From NCBI GenBank assembly GCA_949358305.1, contig OX442314.1:25229060-25289059 (forward strand): a DNA stretch of 60,000 bases, in the 5' to 3' direction. Under the pieces are notes generated by a model. It did not search any database. It was not told the origin of the DNA and saw only the letters and a program-made list of their open reading frames with translations. Both the position numbers and the translations under genes were made by a program. Position 1 is the first letter of the stretch. Each line of letters starts with the position of its first letter. The stretch is from Strigamia acuminata (taxonomy: Eukaryota > Arthropoda > Chilopoda > Geophilomorpha > Linotaeniidae). Below, in pieces: positions 23,701 to 35,700 of this stretch.

Positions 23701-26700
23701 AGCTCCAACTTAAGCGACGACTCACAGCAAGAGCTTCATTTTTTTTGCGACGCGAGTCCAAAAGCGTACGGCGTCGTAGTCTACGTGCGCACTGAAACCA
23801 AAGGAACTGTAGACGTATCATTGTGCATGTCCAAGTCTCGCGTTGCACCATTAAAGCCGCTCACATTGCCGAAACTGGAGCTCATGAGCGCCCTTTTGTC
23901 ATCTCGCATCGCGGAGAAATTGCAAGTTTTGGAAGTTCAGAAGATGCATTATTGGACTGACTCTTCAATTACGTATTTTTGGATCCGCGAACAACAAGGG
24001 AAAACTAATCCTTTCGTCGCGAATCGGGTACGAGAAATTCGTACGAACACCGACGTCGAATCGTGGCGACACTGCCCCGGCAGGGTAAATCCTGCGGATA
24101 AATTGACGAGAGGGATGGAGGCAGTGAAGCTGGTTGAAGATGGCGAGTGGTGGAATGGCCCCAAATGGTTACACAAAAGTAAAGAACATTGGCCACAAGG
24201 AATAGACACAGAAATGGAAACTCAGCTTGAAGAGGTAGAAGAGAATTCCACACGCATAAACGTGACAAGAGCGTCGGAGAGGCTGGAGCCGTTGTTCGCC
24301 TTAGAAACCTACAGCAGTTGGACGAAGGTAGTCAGGATCACAGCGTGGATGCTGCGCTTCGTTCGAAACTCGAAAAAGGATCAGTCAATTGGCGGACCGC
24401 TGAAAACTGAGGAAATCGAGGCAGCAGAAACGTATTGGTTTCGCCACACTCAGCGTTCAAGATTCGCAGAAGAAATGGAAAGCGTACAGAATGCTGTAAA
24501 ATTAAATAGAGAGTCACCTTTATCGCAAGTGGAATTGATCGTCGACGAAAACAAGATATTGCGAATAAATTCTCGAATTCGCGACCACATCGGAACGAAG
24601 AATTTTATTTATCCAATCGTATTAGATGCAGACTCGCCGATGACCACACTAATAATAAGGGACTGCCATAGACGTGCTTTACATGGAGGATTAGGAGATA
24701 CGTTATCGGAATTTCGTTCAAAATTTTGGACTCGAAGAGCCAGGAAAACGATCAAAAATTACGTGTCCAAATGTATAACGTGCCGTCGCGTAAACTCGAA
24801 GCTGATGACACAAGCCATCGGACTCCTCCCGTCTGACCGCATTAATCGTGCTGCCCCATTTCAAGTAATAGGCGTTGATTTCGCGGGCCCACTCTACATG
24901 CGGAGTGGCGATAAATGTTACATCGCCTTATTTACCTGCGCGGTGGTACGAGCCGTACACCTGGAGTTGGTGTCGGATTTGTCGACGGAGAAGTTTATTT
25001 TGGCGTTCAAGCGTTTGATATCACGACGAGGAATACCGAGCGTCGTATATTCGGACAACGCGAAGACCTTTAAGCGCGCCGAAAAAGACTTGGCGCTGTT
25101 CATAAATGGATTTGCCAGCGAAAAATTCCAGGGATTCTTGTCTCATAACAAAATTCAATGGAAGTTCATAGTCGAACTCGCCCCATGGTGGGGGGGTTTT
25201 TGGGAGCGCTTGGTCAAGACTGTAAAATTAAGTCTGAAGAAGGTCCTAGGAAGAGCGTCGCTATGTTTTGAGGAGCTGACAACCGTATTGACAGAGGTCG
25301 AAGCAATTATTAACTCGCGCCCAATTACGTATGTGACGGACAATCCAACAGAACCTGAGCCGTTGTCGCCATCTCATTTCCTGATCGGAGCTCGCCTTTC
25401 AAGTTTGCCAGATGTTTATGATCCAGAGCATCGTGCAGATTTGAATAAAAGAGCGGAGCTCGTCAAGCGCTGGAAGCTGCGCCAGAGAATGACGAATTTG
25501 CTGTGGCGACGGTGGTCCCACGAATATCTCGTCGAATTGCGTGAGTTTCGACGAGTGAAGGCTTCACGAGAAATCGAAGTCAACGAATTAGTCCTCGTGC
25601 AGGAGCAAGGACAGCCGCGTATGGCTTGGAAGACAGCCAAAATTACAAAAACATTTAACGGCAGAGATGGGAAAGTTCGCTCTTGCGAGATGATGCTGCC
25701 GAGTGGAAAAGTGATGCGAAGACCCGTACAAAGACTATGTGCATTAGAAATTCATGAAGAAAATTAGTTATGGCCCTTTTTTCCCGGGCAATGTAAAATC
25801 CTAATTGATTTAATATTTTATTTTAATGATTTGGTCAAAAGTGTTTGTTTTGATTATGTTTAGATTTAGAAAAAAAAGTGTTGTTTGATTTTATAAGTAT
25901 TTAGTTAGATGGAATTAATTGCTATGTTTTGAAGTTCATAACATGTTTGTTTCGAGGTCACCAAGAGTGCCCTCAAGTATCTAAATTGTTGTTGGTCAGT
26001 CCTTGCTGACCAGATGTGTCCCCGTTTGTTTTATGACCTTACTCTCATCTTTGTTCATGTATCAACGTGTGTCACTACACGTTTTTGCACTGCTCAATTT
26101 TCAACGATTAAATTAGTTTGTTAAGTTTAAACAATTGGACTGTTTATTTGTGTGTGCTACAATCGTAGTAGGATTTGTTTTGCAATCGCGAAAGCAAGTG
26201 CTAGGACATGTCACTGGGCTTGAAACTACAATATAAATGACCATCAACATGAAAAATGAGTTGTCTTTCTTAATAAATGTGATCATTCAAGTAAATTTGT
26301 CCACCAGCTGCTTCATTACGGCGTGTCTATGTTGAGAAACAGTATAGCTGCTCTCAGATTGATTAAGCAAATACTTAAAGTATGCTTAAATGAATAAAAA
26401 GGAGCGATTAAAGCAAAATAAATGAAATAAAATTACAAAGAGGTACAGTGCAGAGTAGTAACTGTGCCGCAACGTGTTGTTTGTTGTGGTTTTATCGTTG
26501 TATTCGTTAGATTGTTTTGTTTTTGGAGCTGCGCAGGTTTCTATTTCCGTTAGTGGCGCTGGTTTCCATTTCCGGAACGAGGATTGTCCTCTTGGACGTT
26601 AGTTAAGTACTTTTACGTCAATATTATCACCTACGCAGCTGACATCTGGATGGCTGTTCAACCGAGCATGCGCAATAAATCCAGGCATTGTTTCTTAAGA

Positions 26701-29700
26701 TAAAATATGAGTTAAAAACGTTAACGAGGTTATCAGCAGAATTAGAATGATTCACTATACTTTAATGTTGTTTACAGAAGTTTTAAATACATTGGCAGAT
26801 AGATTAAATGAGATAACATAAAATATAGTTTATTAAAAATGGCTTCATATTGATTTAGCAAAAATAATGTTACTAAAGATGGGTTTGAGATTATTTCTTG
26901 CAACGACAAGTTGTATAGGGAGGCTGGGGTGGGTCATAAATTCCATAACGTGAATAATAGTATGGGATTTGGCCATAAGTGCTTTGAAATGGGTAAGGGA
27001 ATTGGGTTTGTTCATAAGCTCTTCCGACCGGCGGCCATAATGTTCCTTGACGTTGCAGTTGGAAATCTGGCCCGGTTGCGTAACCGTAACCGAATTGGGG
27101 TTGTCCACGAGTGCTGTCGGATGGCGGCCATTTTAATTGTCGTTGCAATTGGCTGTCTCGTCCGTTCTGGAATGGAGAATTTACTGGTGGAATGTTGACT
27201 GGCGAGCGATTAACACCGGGTGAAATGTTATTCCCATTGGGATGAAATCTATTGAAAATAGAAACAATTGTGGAGAACAAATGACGGGTTTTAAAGCGTT
27301 AAATTATCTAGAAATGTCGACATTTCATTTGGTGCATTCAAAGTTTTGGAGTTTCCATAAAGAGCGAAAACAGAATTACAAAACATGCCTGGCTACGAAT
27401 AACAATTGGAATGTTGTGGCAGCCATTTTGAATGTTGTTGGAAAACCAAAACTAGGCAAAAAGCACTCTATTTGTGAAATTCTGTTTTTGCACTTTTTGA
27501 TGATGGTTGATGGCTGTTTTGTTGTCCATTCTGTTAATAGAAACACCGAGGCCAAAAACAGAAACTGCGAATGCTCCTACTGTGAAATTGATTGAATTAC
27601 CTTTCGAATTGGTTGAGTTGGGCAGAAATTGGAGCAAAAAGGAAGAGCAACAAATGTAGAACCGACTTGAGCATTTCGAAGAACGATTTCCACAACTCAG
27701 TGCGGTTTCCTGATTTAAAGCTTTTTTCTTAATTGATCCTGATGGCAATTAATGTAGTTGCAAGATTTCGAAATTTCTTTTCGCTTTAATTGCCAAGTGT
27801 GTCTTCTCAATCAATAACAGGTTACATCATTTGCTTTTTATTTCTCAATTGATTTTTTAAGTTAAAAGTTATTTTTTATTTATTTATTTTTATTTATTTT
27901 TGTTTGTCTGAATCATTTTCGATTTATTTAAAATTAGAAAATATTTGTGTCAAGTTTGTTTGCAACGTGCGAATCTTGGCATGGAATACTAAGGAGATTT
28001 TTATAGATTGCAAGTCACAGGGACATGTTTGATTCACGCATTGCTGCGCAGTGCGCACACCAGGCCGCATTTGTGTCACTGAGGATTCTGAACTGTCACT
28101 GCACTTTCTATTTACTCACTTACGAGTAAAAACAGTTTATTTTTTGCCTGGAAAAACCAAGGAATCACATTCATGACAGCCATATTTTTTATTTTATTTT
28201 ATGTTTTTTATTTTATTACTATTTTCATTATTAGATCAGTATTTTTATGTTATTTTAATGCGATTTCTTAACGCTGTGTGTCGCCACCATCGCGAGCCAT
28301 TTTTCTGTTTTATTTTTCTGAGTTAAATTCTACGATGTGTACAATTAAAAACGTTTAATTTTATCAATTCGATCGCTATTTATTACGGTAGCTGTGACAA
28401 ATTTGGCACCAGTAGCAAGGAAATACGTATAAAAAAAAAAAGGAAAAAAAAAATTAAAAAAAAGACACCCGACTTCCTGACTGCGGTGCTCGTAACCATG
28501 CCAACGGTAACGCATGTGCAAAAAGTTTAGGGCTGCTGTTACTCGGCTATTTTAAATCCGAGCCGTGAGCGAGGAGTGATGTTCGCAAAGTAAATCTTAA
28601 AATAACTCGTTTCAACTTACAAAACACGAAATTTCGCATAGGTGAAAACGGCGTTGGGTTTCACGCAAATCGAGGAAATTGGGCTCGGAAATTGGCGTTT
28701 TAATGCGGGATTTGAATGCGAAGGGGACGAACCCGGACACAGGTCTTGTCACATGTGGCGGCGTTTTTTCCTTGAGTATGGCGTGCGTGCGGGCGCAGAA
28801 AAGTGAACACGTTTGCAGTGAGAAAAGTGTGGCGAGCGTTTACGTTGAGCCCGTCAAAGAAATCAGACCAATTTATAAGGTAAATACAGCCAACTTGAGG
28901 GCGATTTTGTTTAAGATTTATTAGTTTTATAATTTGTTTAATGTTTTATCATTGATTGGCTTCAGGTCTGGTATCAATTTGATCTATTCTTGGAGCTTTT
29001 ATGACTTGGGGTAAATGAAGAGATGAACATGCGGGTTTTAGTGATTGGAAATTTATTTTTAAACATTTTTATCATTTAATATAAGTGAAATTTACAAAGA
29101 AAAAAATTTCTTTTTTTATTTTTTTATTTTTATTTTGATTAATATTGAATTTTGTGTGATTCTGTGCACAGCTGTGGAGATTTCTACAAAGAATGTTGTA
29201 TTCACAGAAATTTTTAATTGACTAAGATTCTAGCGCGATCTGACAGTGGCGGAAATTGTTAGGGAAATTGGCCATTAAGGGGTAGCTGAGCTTTTACTTG
29301 TGTTGCAAATAATTTATCCATTTTATTATCAAACGTTAAGGCCTATATCTTTTCATATTTTTCCTCAAGAGAGTTTTGGACGGACTTGAAACTTCCCCTT
29401 ATAGGCCAAGAGGCATTTGAGCTAAGCACTCAGCCACTCAGGGTGTAACATGGGATAAATGTATAGAATGGCTACTTGGCCAGAATTGTGTATTGATCCA
29501 TGGTTTTATTAGCTGGTTCTTTCTCAGATAGCGCAGATATCTCATACTTGTTAATTCCGTTTATTGGAGCGAAGAAGGGGCTGGTGGGGTGTTGGAAAAA
29601 CACACAAAACTATGCATTACTATATAAGTAAAGTTAGTGGACATTAATTTGTTATTGTTTTAATTTCACTAGTGGTAGAAATAACAAAATGTTGGAATAT

Positions 29701-32700
29701 TGATCCAATTTAATATGGAAGTGTCTATTGACAAGGAAAAATGGTTTGGTTCAAATTCCCTATTGACAGGTAAAAGTGCAGAGGGTTCATTTCCATATTT
29801 AGGATAGGTTAGGACAGGTTCTGTTAGGTTAACACAAGAAACTTTGGGCTATACTCTTGTTCGACTCAAGAGTGTACCCTTCTCCCATTGGCCGAGCAGC
29901 ATTACTCCTAACTCCAGTCTGTATTACCATAGAGTAAAGAATCTATGGTATTACTACCACTAGAAGAAGTAGTTCTTATTTTTATTATTATTATTACTAC
30001 ATTTTTGGATCACTACACCAGTGATACGGCTTGGCCAATGGGAGAAGGGTACACTCTTGAGTCGAACAAGAGTATAGCCTAACGTTTAAATCTAGTTCTG
30101 GTTCTTAGCGCGAACGCATCTAGCCCTAAATTACCTAGTTTAAAAATTTTTAAACCAGATAATTCTAATCCAGTTGTATGAACGAGATAACTGCCCAGAA
30201 CACTTACCACAACGCCGTGCGCAGGATGTTCAGTTGATTGTCTATTGACTACATGTTAGCCTGGAATTCTTGGTGCGAGCGCATTAGCCTAATCAATTTG
30301 TAGGCAAAATCATCCAGAACTAGTTTCAAAATTTGTGGTGTGAATGGGGTGTAATACATCATCTCGGAATGGGTCAGCAGTCAGCACTAGGCCTAGGTAA
30401 TTGGGCTCTGAAAGCTGAAGTTTAGGGTGTCTTGTTTGGGCTAATAAATTATTGATGAAAAGTTGTAGTATTATTCCATCAAGTGGAATGGTTGGACGGG
30501 AATTTGTTTACTTATTCTCAAAGTAGTAGACAAGTTCTTCCTATCTCTTAAATCAGGTTTGTCCAAACTTGAACTTGGCAGGAGCCCAACTTGGCCACCT
30601 TCCCAGTCGAGTCAAAGTACCCATCTAAGTCAGCAGGGTTTGTCCTCTCGTGGTGAAGAATGAGTAAACTCAAACTTATCTCGGTCGGATGTTATTAGAG
30701 GGCCTCTCTCTTCCGTCTCAGATTAGACTATTCCTGTCGAAAAAAGCTTGCTGTCGTTATCGTCAATATAAACTAATTTGATATACTCTGACGATTACAC
30801 AAAACAATTATCGGTAATTCATCTGCACTGTTCCTTGTAATTAGCTTTGAAACCGCCTGAGAAAATCTTTAGCCGGAGGTTTTTAGAACTGCCAGAATTG
30901 GCTAATGAGTGCATCTTACAAGGAGACCGCATGAGTGTGTAATTCACAATTTTTTAAATTTTTTTTAAAATAAAGTATTGTTATTATCTAAACAGCCATT
31001 TTGTCAAGGATAGGATTGTCTTCAAGATGGAAATATCTTGTTGGTCATTAAGAGGTTTCGGCTTGTAACTCATAATTATAAGGAACAATTGGCAACCGCA
31101 AACTCACTATTATCTTACAGTTCCCGGGTACAGTAACTCAATTGGTAGAGCCACGGTTTGGCAATCCAGAGACTTAATCTTAAACTAATAAAAAATTAGA
31201 TAGGGGCACAGCGGCAACATAGGACTATGTGGGGAGCGGGTTGTTTGTTATGTTTTTATTGTTGATGGTCCTGTTAAGACAGTCGTGGACAAAAAAACTT
31301 TCTTTCAGTTTAGCTGTTTTAAGTTTATCTACCAGGTGGCATAAAAATTTGTTGAGATTCAATGACATCAATCTTGACCCGGTCTCCCGTTTTGCCCTAG
31401 CAACAGTATTAAAAGATAGACCTGGCAAACAGCTAAACTGAAGGGATAGTTTTTTTATCCATGGCTGTAATTCTACATCAAAACAGTAATTAATGGAAGG
31501 ACCTACACCTACAGTCTGCTCCAAGTATCTCACTCTAAAAAATGTTTGGTTGGCTCAGAGACAACTAAACAGTTTAGTAGAATTAACTAACTCTTGTTGT
31601 TGATTTTACTATACTTATTTTTGCCGTTACTGAATTTAGTTCAGGCAACAAAATCCTAAAGTTGTCATTAACTAAACGTTTAAGTATCTCTCAGCCAAAC
31701 AAACATTTAGTTAAAACAACTAAACCGTTTTTAGAGTGCTTGATACCAAATTCAAACTGAAAAATCCTTGTCCGAGCACACAAACACGCAACAAAAACAT
31801 GATTTTTAGGTACCGGTAATAGCAAAATTCATTTGTATGCTGTAAACAATTTTAGACTTTTGTGTTTTTATAAAAAAAAGTGGAATTTAGTGTTTGAATT
31901 TGGCATCAAGATGGTAGCTGCATTCAAAAATTAAAATAGCAATTTTAGTTTAAGTGTATTTTAAGTTTTAACACGGGTTTAAACAGGAAATGATGTCATT
32001 TTTGGTTTAAAATTGAAGTAAAACACAAAATATGTTAGTTTTTGAATGCAGCTACTGAATGTCGACATAATGCTGCTTTAACAAAAATCGATAATCATTC
32101 AAATATACCGCAAATCATATTATTGACCAGGTCTGATAACTTTATCGATATTGTGCGACGAAATGAAAATTTAAATACAAAATTGGAATATACAAGGTTG
32201 GATGTACTTTACTTGCGGTTATTTCGCACTTTTTAAATCAAATTTTGCATTATCACGAGTAAGTTTTCTTGTTTAGACGACCAGATGGATTTTATGACCA
32301 AAACAGCTGCTTGTATCCAAATATTCGTTGAATTAAGTTTATTTAAGCAAGCAGAAACGACACGAGTTTTTGTTTTTATATTCAGCTATATAAAACTCGA
32401 GTTTTTATGTGGTTCTTCATTCATTTAATTTTTTTTTTTTTTTTTTTTACTTTTTGTAAAAAAAAGTGTTGAAAATTTAAGGACTTCTTCCACTTTTCTC
32501 TGACGAGTCTTCTTTTAAAGTGGTATTTTTAGATGTCATTTATCACACTCCTTCATTTAGTTGTGATGCGGGGGACACAGCTGAAAGAAAAAGGAAATAT
32601 TTTTCACATTTTAAGTGTCCTCTTTTTTAATGTTTTCATTTTTCTTTGCAGATTTATACAGATTGGGCCAACCATTACCTAGAGAAAGCACGGTTTAAGC

Positions 32701-35700
32701 GGTACGTACAAGATTTGCAAGTTGATGTGTCAGATGGGATACTACTAGCTGACGTCATTGAAGCAGTCAGTAAGTACCATCTGCTTTAATCATATCCAAA
32801 TTGATGTAATCGTACCCATGTGCTGGCTTAAAGGCTATTTTTAAGTTATGAATGACAGTGGTGGAACTTTTAGGTCGACAAATAAGCATTGAGGTTTTGA
32901 GGACTAACAAGGGCTGTGTATTTTTGTCAATATCAGTCTGTGTTTGGTATTTTGATGCCAAAATCAAACTGAAAAATCTCTTGTTTGTGCAACAAATACA
33001 TGATTTTTTTTTTAGAAAAAATAATGAGTAATGGCACGAGATTCTAGTGTTTAAAAATTAGTTTACCTACGTACTAACACAATGGAACTTGTGCCATTTT
33101 AATTGTGCAACAAGGATCTTTAAAGGGATTTTTCACAAGATTTTCGTGTTAAATCTCTTAACCCATCTGAACTTGGCCATGTTGCACTAACACTTTATGG
33201 TAGTCTTAACTCAATGTGTCTACTGGAATTTTTGAATGCAGCTACTGGAAATTCGACCAGACGTTCATGCTAGCAAATGCCAATCATGTGACATTCCAGT
33301 TGCCAACTGCCAATTAAATATAAATAGTGAATCACCAGTAGTCATAATACTGGGTGGCCTAAGTAAAACCGGCTCGACAATACAAGAGGTTTACTACGGG
33401 TGTCTAAAAAAAAGTACTGTGTATATTGTTCAATTAAATATATATTAATCATTAGTTGTGGGCAGTGTGGTTTAATTAATGCTTCTGGTGCGGCTTTTTC
33501 TGCTCTTTCGTTTGGTGTTTAGTTTTTGACGATCCGAGCTTTCGTTTTCGAGGTATTTGCAATTTTAGTCAATTTTCGTCTCGATTTGCCAAGTTTGATT
33601 GCACTGTCATTCCTGAATTTCAGATTTTGTGGTACTTTTTGAATTTATTCAGCATTTTTTTTGTAGATTTATTCAGATGTACCAGTACGAGATCGTGCGA
33701 GATTTTGCTAGATTTTATGAGATTTTACCTAAAGTAAAATGGTATGGTACTAAAAGAAGTGGTACAGGTGCAGTACCACTTCCACATAATGCAGTACTTT
33801 TTAAAAACTAGTGTTTTCCATCAATATCAAAGTTAAAGAAAGTGACAAACAGTTTTTTTAGAAGATGAATTCGGAATTTTTAGTCAAGTTGGCGGAGGCC
33901 CAAACAACTATTGTTTGAAATGACTTAATTATTTCGGCTTCACTTTGTTTAGGAAGTCCGGGAATGTGCGAGTTAATTAAACGAGTAAATTGTACTGATT
34001 GGCGAACCAGTGAAAGCAGTTGTTTGTTTATGTCACTTTTCAAGATGAACAGACTGCGGTATTGTGTGAACTATTGTGATTCATTAATAATCCGGCGCTC
34101 CTTCACATGTTGCCTCAGTTGGAACCACTTTTCAGCCACTTAAGAGTGAACTATGAGGTTATGTGGGCATGCGTCATCTTCATTGTGATATGTTTATTAA
34201 ACAATTAACATTTGTTCTTTTTTTAATGAGATTTTCATCTTTGTTTTACAGCGAATGAAAAAGTACGAAGCATAAATCGCCGGCCAAAAAACACATCACA
34301 AATGGTAAGTTAGGTGTTTATGTAAAAAAATTCAGTTTGGTGTCAATTTCTGGATTGTGACATACAGCGCTCGTGTTAAAGGGTTTATGGTTATGGTTTA
34401 TAACACGTAATAAATAAGCTTTGCGCGCATATGTGAGCTCAGTTTGAGCTTAGTGCCAGTGTAAATTGTAAACCTGTTTTTGACAGGCTCACATATTTAC
34501 TAGTTTAAAGACAAAGGTGATAGGAAGGTTTTTTTTGTTTTTTGTTTTGTTCTTTCTCAGAACGCAGTGTTTGGGGTTTAATTTCCGGAATAGAAAAAGT
34601 AGGCTTCACTGTGGTGCTTTTGATACAGGTGCCAAATGGTGTGTGCTGCGCAGGGAAGTTTGACGTTCAAGGTTACGATCTTATCACCTTTAAAATGGGT
34701 TTGTGGAAGAGAGAAACACGGGGATGTTTTGATTGAAATTTGCAACAGTTGGGATTCGAATGTTGAAAGGCCAGCGTGATAATATATTTTGATTGACGGT
34801 AAGTACAGACAGCAAAAAACCAGTGGATAATTTAAAAATGCACCTGACTATTATAAGAGTATTTGTACATTAAATGCATTCAGTTATAAGTCACACGCCA
34901 AATTTGACTTACGATAATTTGACTTATGATAATTTGACTTACGACAAAAAAAATTGTGAATGCGCCAAAAAAATTCCATAATCCAAACCCCATAAGCCAT
35001 TTTTAATGAATGAAATGCATGTACTGTAAGCTGATTTTCAATTTGGCGAAAACATCTAAACTTCCTTTATTTTAGTTGAATAGCAGATGCTTATTGTTGT
35101 GATGTCTAAAGCAGCACAGACAAATAAATCAATTGTTTCTGCCAGCACAAAAATTTGAATAATAAGCACGTGCACTAAAACATAAAATAAAAAACAATTT
35201 TTTCTGAGTACAATAAAGTCATTTTAATGACATTAATGGCTCTCTAAAATACAATCAATCAAACCACAGGCCTTACGATCTATTGATTATCTTCAGTGGT
35301 CAAGATGCTCTTTAGATCGAAAGGCCTGTGGTCTTGATTAATTGTTTGTATTTTAGAACATCATTAATGTCATTAAAATCGCTTTATTATTATTATCAAA
35401 TTATCAAATAGAAAGTGTGCCAATATGAGATAAATGTTTATGTTTTCTTAATATTTTTTTCATCCAAATAATGGGCAATTGTTACTTATTCTTACAACTA
35501 TTTTCAGTTGTTTTCTTTTACAGTACTTCCAATTGCAATGTGTATTCATTTTGAATGGATGATAGAAGTCAAATGATAAGCCAAGTCACAGGTGTGGCGA
35601 CTCATCATAATCTGACTTATATAGATTTGTGGTGTCTATGATGAAAATGACGTCACTTCCATTCACTCATAAAGTCATTTCAGCCAGTTCAGTCAATTCA

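Larger units (their letters stand above)
20051..26193 (+). mobile_element. Complete Pao/BEL LTR retrotransposon, 6143 bp
   Basis: Order: LTR, tRNA-Phe-type primer site, one gag-pol frame, LTR. The LTRs are identical and the coding frame is unbroken, so insertion was recent and the copy may be active. There is no env-like frame between the stop (25767) and the 3' LTR (25792). The 24-bp gap there lacks the usual polypurine tract (it reads ...CCCTTTTTTCCCGGGCAA). The element sits in sense orientation 22 bp after the putative TAG of the secreted-peptide candidate. An AATAAA follows 79 bp downstream of the element. Confidence 0.97.

Noticed and set aside
21114-25640. Minus-strand frames inside the BEL element
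   Set aside because: Shadows of the gag-pol frame with no independent signals.
29790-29835. Telomere-like TTAGG repeats
   Set aside because: Only four irregular copies, interspersed with other sequence.
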